Part shown: positions 5,536 through 10,818 of the stretch, piece after piece | Layout: every line of letters starts with the position of its first letter | How positions within the stretch are numbered: the first letter of the stretch is position 1 | Translations under genes and position numbers: made by a program | NCBI GenBank assembly: GCA_030594505.1 | Contig: JAUVFC010000034.1 | Location: 1 to 10,818, forward strand | Reading direction: 5' to 3' | Source of the DNA: Desulfobacterales bacterium | GTDB taxonomy: Bacteria > Desulfobacterota > Desulfobacteria > Desulfobacterales > C00003106 | DNA length: 10,818 nucleotides | The notes under the pieces: generated by a model | The model's database searches: none | Seen by the model: the letters and a program-made list of their open reading frames with translations, nothing else | What the model was told of the DNA's origin: nothing

Positions 5536-6573
5536 ACCAGTGGAAAAAAAGAGTTTAATGTATTTCTCGATATCTTCTTTAAGAGCAACATGAAACGCGA
5601 GCCGTTGTCCTGTTGAAAAAAGCGATTTGATCGTATCAATCTTTTGGAGATGATAGGGATTGTCTATAGCAATAATTATGGCATCCTTTTCCTTGCGGAG
5701 GGGGACCCAATGATTGTTTCGCAAAAAGTTAACCTTCATGTTTGTTAAAAGCTCCCCGGGAATCGGAACGCGATCATTATATTCCTCAAAGGGGACCTTA
5801 TAGAAATGGCTGAGCGATTTGCCGATGTCCGATTTTGAAATCTTGTAATTTTTCATCAAAATTGTTTCAATGTCACATTTTAATTTCCTGGCATCTGCAA
5901 CAGCTTTGGGAAGTTCTTTCTGTGTAAGAAGATGGTTTTCCAGAAGATAATCGAACTTATTCGGGCGGGCCCTGGCCATCCGCTTCTGATTAAAAATAGC
6001 AATGCCGAGGGTTCTGCCCATGTCCAATAATGACTCGGCATCTTTTTGGCTGAAAGGAATATCTGATTTGTCTTTTTTGTTGATCGCCTGAATGGCGCCA
6101 AGGATATATTGATTGTGGACTATGGGGACTGCAAGGACCTGTTTTGTGCGGTAACCGGTCTTTTGATCCCACGTAGAATCAAACTTCATATTAGGGTCAA
6201 CAGCGGAAAGCTCTTTTTTATCGTAAGCGCTTTTAATATTGACCACCTTATTATACGCGGCCGCATAGCCTGAAATACTGGAACCCGAGATCGGAACCCT
6301 TATCTCACTTACCTCGTCTCCGGACATTACCCTGGAGAACAGCTCTCTCTTGGCGCCATCTACCACATATATGGTTAACCGATCAGCGCCAAAGAAATCC
6401 AGCATGTCGTTCTTGATATCGATCAAGATTTCATCAATGTTTTTAGCTGCATGTATCTTATTGGTTATCGCCTGACACTTTTTACTGTATTCTACCTCGC
6501 GTCTCAGCGCGGAGACTTCGGATTCCCGATCTGGTTTGGTCCCTACTTTTTTGGATAAATCTACAACCGGCAT
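5533..6573 (-). CDS. GAF + T2SSE_N regulatory part of PilB/GspE ATPase, ended by in-frame TAG
   Basis: A short coiled-coil-like start (about 16-36) leads into a GAF domain at about 40-195 (FGADRLTIYVVDG, then QVLAVPIVHNQYILGAIQAI). A T2SSE_N/MshEN-like region follows at about 205-345 (LTQKELPKAVADARKLKCDI, and WVPLRKEKDAIIIAIDNP). GAF domains bind small ligands such as cyclic nucleotides. MshEN-type domains in related ATPases bind c-di-GMP, but I cannot confirm the binding motif here. The start ATG at 6571-6573 has GAGG 6 bases upstream, inside the end of the preceding gene. The part ends at TAG 5533-5535 with its ATPase half following in frame. It could work as a separate subunit if translation restarts at GTG 5526. 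Confidence 0.8.
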   Translation of the reverse strand: MPVVDLSKKVGTKPDRESEVSALRREVEYSKKCQAITNKIHAAKNIDEILIDIKNDMLDFFGADRLTIYVVDGAKRELFSRVMSGDEVSEIRVPISGSSISGYAAAYNKVVNIKSAYDKKELSAVDPNMKFDSTWDQKTGYRTKQVLAVPIVHNQYILGAIQAINKKDKSDIPFSQKDAESLLDMGRTLGIAIFNQKRMARARPNKFDYLLENHLLTQKELPKAVADARKLKCDIETILMKNYKISKSDIGKSLSHFYKVPFEEYNDRVPIPGELLTNMKVNFLRNNHWVPLRKEKDAIIIAIDNPYHLQKIDTIKSLFSTGQRLAFHVALKEDIEKYIKLFFSTG

Positions 6574-6575
6574 AT

Positions 6576-6782
6576 CTACCTCTTCTCCTTATCGTGAAAA
6601 AGGAGAAAAACTTTTTTTATGCCTGCGCCTATAAGCATAACAGCAAGAATATACAGCGCAATTTGTCGAAATGTAAGCCCCTCGGAAATCGGAAAAACCA
6701 TGTGGACCTTGATAATAACGGAAGCCCCTGCCATGATCAAAAGGAATCCCCAAATCAATTGGGCAATATTCTTATACTTCAT
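6576..6782 (-). CDS. Small two-helix membrane protein upstream of GAF-PilB
   Basis: This 68-residue protein has two hydrophobic helices, about 8-28 (LIWGFLLIMAGASVIIK) and 40-62 (QIALYILAVMLIGAGIKKVF), and a basic tail HDKEKR. It is most likely a small inner-membrane protein; I recognise no family. The start ATG at 6780-6782 has AGGATC about 6 bases upstream. Its TAG stop is only 2 bases before the next ATG, and its last codons carry the ribosome site of the GAF gene. The two are therefore probably cotranscribed and coupled. It may belong with the pilus/secretion ATPase, but that is inferred only from position. Confidence 0.65.
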   Translation of the reverse strand: MKYKNIAQLIWGFLLIMAGASVIIKVHMVFPISEGLTFRQIALYILAVMLIGAGIKKVFLLFHDKEKR

Positions 6783-6840
6783 AATCTGATCCTAATAAAC
6801 TATTCGGTCAAATGTTTGAAAAAGTGAAAGTTATATCCAT

Positions 6841-6935
6841 TGTCGATTGACGATTGTCTATTGTCTATTGTCTATTGTCTATTGTCTATTGTCTATTGAT
6901 CGGTCTTACACCAATCTTCAATCGTCAATCTTCAA
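6841..6935. repeat. Heptamer tandem repeats, direct array facing inverted array
   Basis: The array opens with variant units TGTCGAT and TGACGAT (6841-6854), then six perfect copies of TGTCTAT (6855-6896). Fifteen bases later the same family appears in reverse orientation (6911-6935: TTGAAGA, TTGACGA, TTGAAGA on the minus strand). A perfect 12-base inverted match joins the arrays (6845-6856 with 6919-6930), so transcript from the symporter could fold here. The reverse array encodes the symporter tail and stop. Confidence 0.8.
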
Positions 6936-8447
6936 TCCCTCAATTGGCTCATCCGGTTGGCGTCCCCACTGCCTGGCAGCAACAATCACAGCAAAAAATA
7001 GAGTAAATATCACCCAATCTCTTCCTATAAGAACAATCGCCAGCCATGGATATCCTTCGTAAGGACTGGCTAATTCTTTTATTAAGCTGTTTATAAGTAT
7101 CACTGCCAAGGCAACAGGAATTATCAGTTTAACTGTATAATCCCATAAAGAAGGCAATCTCCACAGGCAAAACTTATTCATGTATTCTCTCAGCTTATAA
7201 GCCCTATAAATCCAAGCGATTAAAATACATTCTAAAATTCCTCCCAAGACTAATCCATACTGAGTCAGGAAGTGGTCCACAATATCTATCCAGAAAAGCC
7301 CTCCCTGTGTGGTAAACATTATACTTCCCATGAACCCTGCAATAGCAAGAACAGAGACAACCGCCTTGCGAGGGTAATGAAATTTATCAATGATTCCTGA
7401 TGTAAAGGCTTCTAAGATAGAAATAGAGGAAGACAATCCCGCAATTACCAGGCAACTGAAAAAGAGAACCCCGAACAATTTAGGAAAGGCGGGAAGCATC
7501 CCTATTGCCTTGGGAAAAACAACAAACGCGAGACCAATCGATTTATCCACTACTTGATCGATAGGGAGGGAAAGCTTATATGCCATATAGCCAACCACAG
7601 AAAACACGCCTAAACCCGCTATCAAGGAAAAACAACTATTGACAACGCAGATTGTTACAGCATCTTTCACTATCTGACTTTTTTTAGGAAGATAGGAAGC
7701 ATAAGCAATCATAATGCCAAAACCTATACTCAAAGTAAAAAATATTTGGACGACAGCATCTATCCACACCCTGACATCTTTTAATTTTTCAAAATCGGGC
7801 ATCAGGTACACACTCAGACCCTGGAATGCACCCGGCAGCTTCATACTACATCCCACAAGGACAAGCATAAGTACAAACAAAAGAGGCATAAACAATTTGT
7901 TTGCCCTCTCTAATCCCTTCTCTACCCCTCTAAATACGATAAGCCAGTTTAAAAACCATACCACACCCAGAAAAAAAAGGACAGGAGACCTCACATTTCC
8001 GATTTCAAAAGGACTCGTTGTTATCATCAAAAATTCATTGAAAAAAAACTTATTGGGATCAGCCCCCCACTCTAACCCAAACGAAAAGAAAAGATAATTA
8101 AAACACCATGCGATAACCACTGAATAGTAAAGGACCACCCCAAACATCACGAATATAATCTGCCACCAGCCCAACCACTCCCAGCGGGTATCTACTTTAG
8201 CAAAACTTGCCGGGGCGGAACCTCTCATCTTATGCCCCAGGCTAATCTCTAAAATCATAAAAGGGATGCCTACGATCAAAAGAGCTAAAACATAAGGAAT
8301 GAGGAAGGCGCCCCCGCCATTTTTATAGCAGAGATAAGGGAATCTCCAGATATTACCTAAACCGATTGCCGAACCAATAGCGGCAAGCAAAAACCCGACA
8401 TGCGTCTTCCATTGAGGACGATGACGGGGAAGAACATCTTTTTCCAT
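6918..8447 (-). CDS. Sodium-dependent transporter, NSS/SNF family
   Basis: This 509-residue integral membrane protein has about 12 hydrophobic helices and no large soluble domain. The first helix carries the family signature AAIGSAIGLGNIWRFPYLCY followed by KNGGGAF. In LeuT-fold transporters this segment forms the sodium and substrate sites. It probably imports an amino acid or related compound with Na+; the substrate cannot be read from sequence. The start ATG at 8445-8447 has AAGGAA about 9 bases upstream. The C-terminus GLKIDD-stop is made by heptamer repeats. It is divergent from rarA and separated from the 68-residue protein gene by 135 bases, so it is probably its own unit. Confidence 0.92.
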   Translation of the reverse strand: MEKDVLPRHRPQWKTHVGFLLAAIGSAIGLGNIWRFPYLCYKNGGGAFLIPYVLALLIVGIPFMILEISLGHKMRGSAPASFAKVDTRWEWLGWWQIIFVMFGVVLYYSVVIAWCFNYLFFSFGLEWGADPNKFFFNEFLMITTSPFEIGNVRSPVLFFLGVVWFLNWLIVFRGVEKGLERANKLFMPLLFVLMLVLVGCSMKLPGAFQGLSVYLMPDFEKLKDVRVWIDAVVQIFFTLSIGFGIMIAYASYLPKKSQIVKDAVTICVVNSCFSLIAGLGVFSVVGYMAYKLSLPIDQVVDKSIGLAFVVFPKAIGMLPAFPKLFGVLFFSCLVIAGLSSSISILEAFTSGIIDKFHYPRKAVVSVLAIAGFMGSIMFTTQGGLFWIDIVDHFLTQYGLVLGGILECILIAWIYRAYKLREYMNKFCLWRLPSLWDYTVKLIIPVALAVILINSLIKELASPYEGYPWLAIVLIGRDWVIFTLFFAVIVAARQWGRQPDEPIEGLKIDD

Positions 8448-8556
8448 AATCTTCAGTTCCTTAAGAGTGTGTTTAAATTAGTTAAATTGGTTTCAAACGA
8501 GCTAATATTTCATACATAACCCAACCCCTGGTGTCAACTTATTTATAGTGGCGCAC

Positions 8557-8570
8557 CATACACATGTATG
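8557..8570. promoter_or_regulatory. Small palindrome before rarA, possible operator
   Basis: CATACA and TGTATG flank a 2-base centre, 13 bases before the rarA ATG, in the 136-base divergent region between the transporter and rarA. It could be an operator or chance. No clear Shine-Dalgarno sequence precedes rarA. Confidence 0.2.
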
Positions 8571-8583
8571 CTAAAAGATAAAC

Positions 8584-9897
8584 ATGGATCTATTCACTCA
8601 TACTGCAAATAGCGCTCAACGCCCTTTGGCAGATCGGATGCGTCCCAAAAGCCTTGATACTTTTGTGGGGCAATCCCATATACTGGGAGGCGACGGCCTG
8701 ATCCGCCGGGCAATTGAAGAGGATAAGCTCTTTTCAATGATCTTATGGGGCCCCCCCGGATGCGGCAAGACCACCCTTGCCATGATTATTGCCCGGGCGA
8801 CTGATGCGCATTTTGTTTCCTTTTCAGCTGTGCTGTCCGGCGTAAAAGAGATACGCGCAGTCATTGATGAAGCGAAAAAACAGCTCAACCTTTACCATCG
8901 GCGTACCATTGTCTTTGTGGATGAGATTCACCGTTTTAATAAGGCCCAGCAGGATGCCTTTCTACACCACGTGGAAAGCGGCCTTATTACGCTCATTGGA
9001 GCAACCACTGAAAATCCTTCTTTTGAGGTGATAGCCCCCCTTCTTTCACGGGCGCGCGTTGTTATTCTGCGCTCATTTACCGACGAGGATCTGGTCACTA
9101 TTTTAAAACACGCCGTCAATGATACAGAGAACGGTTTGGGGAGTCTTTCACTTTCCATAGATCACGATGTACTATTCTACCTCGTCAGGATGGCTGACGG
9201 TGACGCACGGACAGCATTGAACAATCTGGAGGCAATCGTCGATTTCGTTCAACCGGATAACGCAGGAATACGAAAGATCGATCCGGAGTCAGCAGAGAAG
9301 GCCCTTCAAAAAAAGGCCCTGCGCTATGACAAAGGGGGAGAAGAACATTATAACCTGATTTCAGCTTTTCATAAAAGCCTTCGCGGAAGCAATCCGGATG
9401 CAGCCCTTTACTGGATGGGAAGAATGCTTGAGGCCGGAGAAGATCCCCTGTATATTGCACGGCGTATGGTGAGGTTTGCCTCTGAAGATATAGGAAATGC
9501 TGATCCTCAGGCGCTTCCTGTTGCAGTATCCGCCATGGAGGCCTTCAGGTTTATCGGACTCCCTGAAGGGGAACTTGCCCTGGCCCAGGCCGCAGTCTAT
9601 CTCGCCACAGCGCCGAAGAGCAATGCTCTTTATACTGCCTATGGAGACGTAAAAAAAACGATAAAGGAGACCGGTGCGCTTCCTGTTCCTCTTCATATCC
9701 GGAATGCGCCCACAAAACTGATGAGGGATATCGGCTATGGCAAGGGATATCAATATGCCCACAACTTTAAAGATGCCTATATACCCCAACATTATCTACC
9801 TGAAGAATTAAAAGACCTTATCTTTTACAAACCCACGGGAAGAGGATTTGAAAAAACCATTAAAGCAAGGTTGGAAAAGTGGCGACCGATAGGCTGA
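8584..9897 (+). CDS. rarA: Replication-associated recombination AAA+ ATPase RarA/MgsA
   Basis: This 437-residue protein is full length for the family. It begins with the typical PLADRMRPKSLDTFVGQSHI. Then come Walker A GPPGCGKT (56-63), Walker B VFVDEIHRFNK with D113/E114, sensor 1 IGATTENPSF (138-147) and a likely arginine finger in LLSRARV (R156). The C-terminal tetramerisation region has the usual ASEDIGNADPQAL and SNALYTAYGDV stretches. RarA acts at stalled replication forks, related to clamp-loader ATPases and human WRNIP1. The ATG at 8584 fits the family N-terminus although no good ribosome site is seen. It ends with TGA, 7 bases before the kinase gene, which suggests cotranscription. 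Confidence 0.95.
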   Translation: MDLFTHTANSAQRPLADRMRPKSLDTFVGQSHILGGDGLIRRAIEEDKLFSMILWGPPGCGKTTLAMIIARATDAHFVSFSAVLSGVKEIRAVIDEAKKQLNLYHRRTIVFVDEIHRFNKAQQDAFLHHVESGLITLIGATTENPSFEVIAPLLSRARVVILRSFTDEDLVTILKHAVNDTENGLGSLSLSIDHDVLFYLVRMADGDARTALNNLEAIVDFVQPDNAGIRKIDPESAEKALQKKALRYDKGGEEHYNLISAFHKSLRGSNPDAALYWMGRMLEAGEDPLYIARRMVRFASEDIGNADPQALPVAVSAMEAFRFIGLPEGELALAQAAVYLATAPKSNALYTAYGDVKKTIKETGALPVPLHIRNAPTKLMRDIGYGKGYQYAHNFKDAYIPQHYLPEELKDLIFYKPTGRGFEKTIKARLEKWRPIG

Positions 9898-9904
9898 CTA
9901 TTTG

Positions 9905-10818
9905 ATGACAGATCACTTATTACAAAAAGAGGACTTAACCAGAAGACTTCGTTGGTTAATGTTTTTCAGGGTTGCGATCGTTACCTTTTTATTCGGGATC
10001 GCGGCCTTTATCCAGATCAAAGGGACAGAATCATTACCCGCGCCATCTCTCACCGCGGTATATTTCATTATAATAATCACCTATCTTCTTTCTTTTCTAT
10101 ACCTTATCCTTCTAAAAAAAATTAAAAGCCTCAAGGTCAATGTATACATTCAGGCCATGTGCGATGTTACATTGATAACAGTGCTTGTGCATGTAACAGG
10201 TGGAATTGAAAGTGTCTATTCTATTTTATATCCGCTGGTTATCATCTATTCAACGCTGTTTCTCGCAAAGAAGGGGGGTATATTTTTAGCCTCTGCCAGC
10301 AGCTTACTCTATGGCTTGTTGCTTGATTTAGAATACTATGGCGTTATTCATCCAATATATAGTCCCTCCTGGGAGTACGATTTTAGCGCGGGGTATGTCC
10401 TGTCGAGGATATTTATCCATATCGTATCCTTTTACATTGTCGCGCTTCTGATAAGCTTTGTTGTTGAACAGGAAAAGAGCGCCAGATCACTCCTGGCAGA
10501 GAAAGAAAGCGAATTTTATCAACTCGATCTATTACACAGGAGCATTATCGAATCCGTAAATGCAGGGATCATAACGATCAATCTTCAAGGGAATATAAAA
10601 TCCTTTAACAGGGCGGCGGAAGAGATTACAGGGTTTTCATTTTCAGATATTGAAGGCACACGAATGGATAAGGTTTTTCCTGGTTTCTCCGAACTGCCGG
10701 ATAAAACAAAAAATAAAGAAGGGGAAAAGGGGGGAATAGACAGGAATGAAATAATGGTTCAGGGGAAGAAGGATAAAAACATTGTATTGGGTTTTTCCGT
10801 TTCGCCACTTATCAATAG
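9905..10818 (+). CDS. pilS: PilS-like membrane sensor histidine kinase (5' part, cut by window end)
   Basis: The visible 304 codons have about six hydrophobic helices in residues 17-187 (RVAIVTFLFGIAAFI, VYFIIIITYLLSFLYLILL, then four more). This is the polytopic input domain seen in PilS-type NtrB-like kinases. A short coiled linker (189-208) leads to a PAS domain from about 210 (SIIESVNAGIITINLQGNIK, then FNRAAEEITGF). The histidine kinase core lies beyond the window, so the kinase identity rests on this layout. ATG 9905-9907 follows the rarA stop by 7 bases with no strong ribosome site, pointing to coupling. PilS normally phosphorylates PilR to control sigma-54-dependent pilin transcription, which fits the PilB/GspE gene nearby. 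Confidence 0.75.
   Translation, partial: MTDHLLQKEDLTRRLRWLMFFRVAIVTFLFGIAAFIQIKGTESLPAPSLTAVYFIIIITYLLSFLYLILLKKIKSLKVNVYIQAMCDVTLITVLVHVTGGIESVYSILYPLVIIYSTLFLAKKGGIFLASASSLLYGLLLDLEYYGVIHPIYSPSWEYDFSAGYVLSRIFIHIVSFYIVALLISFVVEQEKSARSLLAEKESEFYQLDLLHRSIIESVNAGIITINLQGNIKSFNRAAEEITGFSFSDIEGTRMDKVFPGFSELPDKTKNKEGEKGGIDRNEIMVQGKKDKNIVLGFSVSPLIN

Noticed and set aside
6561..6578. TAG ending the 68-residue protein as readthrough
   Set aside because: Reading on meets another TAG four codons later within the next gene in another frame. The following ATG has its own ribosome site, so this is an ordinary stop.
9361..9792. 143-codon minus-strand ORF over rarA
   Set aside because: It lies antisense to a strongly conserved rarA region and has no recognisable domain.

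Overview
The window looks like part of a chromosome from a deltaproteobacterium-type organism (Desulfobacterota). I infer this from gene content: a GAF-containing PilB/GspE ATPase, a PilS-like kinase directly after rarA, and an M48-TPR membrane protease. The dense small palindromic and heptameric intergenic repeats fit the same group. No rRNA, tRNA, CRISPR array or integrase is visible, and the species cannot be fixed from the sequence alone.

Layout. Positions 1-300 hold dispersed-repeat debris and a doubtful ORF remnant (minus strand). Positions 298-991 (minus) encode an MNT nucleotidyltransferase antitoxin and a HEPN toxin of the MntA/HepT kind, overlapping by 8 bases. Positions 1066-1420 hold two palindromic MITE-like elements end to end. 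Positions 1515-2066 (minus) encode an unrecognised membrane-anchored protein. Positions 2276-4108 (plus) form one reading frame for a membrane M48 zinc metallopeptidase with C-terminal TPRs, interrupted by a single TAG. Positions 4137-4240 are a TA-flanked MITE. Positions 4240-6573 (minus) form one reading frame for a GAF + T2SSE_N + PilB/GspE ATPase, again interrupted by a single TAG. Positions 6576-6782 (minus) encode a small two-helix membrane protein just upstream of that gene. Positions 6841-6935 hold heptamer repeats. Positions 6918-8447 (minus) encode a neurotransmitter:sodium symporter family transporter. Positions 8584-9897 (plus) encode RarA, followed by a PilS-like sensor kinase from 9905 that runs off the window.

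How the genes relate. The PilB/GspE ATPase and the PilS-like kinase point to a type IV pilus or type II secretion locus, with the kinase probably controlling pilin transcription through a PilR outside the window. The transporter, protease and toxin-antitoxin pair are separate units divided by repeats.

The most striking observation is that two unrelated long genes are each cut once, exactly in frame, by TAG, with intact family-typical sequence on both sides and no other lesion. Options are amber readthrough (pyrrolysine or a suppressor tRNA), recent nonsense mutations, genuinely split genes with reinitiation, or sequencing error. TAG also ends two genes normally here, so TAG cannot be always sense. 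A second theme is that repeats shape gene ends: heptamer repeats supply the same LKI(E/D)D-stop tail to two unrelated proteins, and a MITE edge supplies the last base of the ATPase stop codon.
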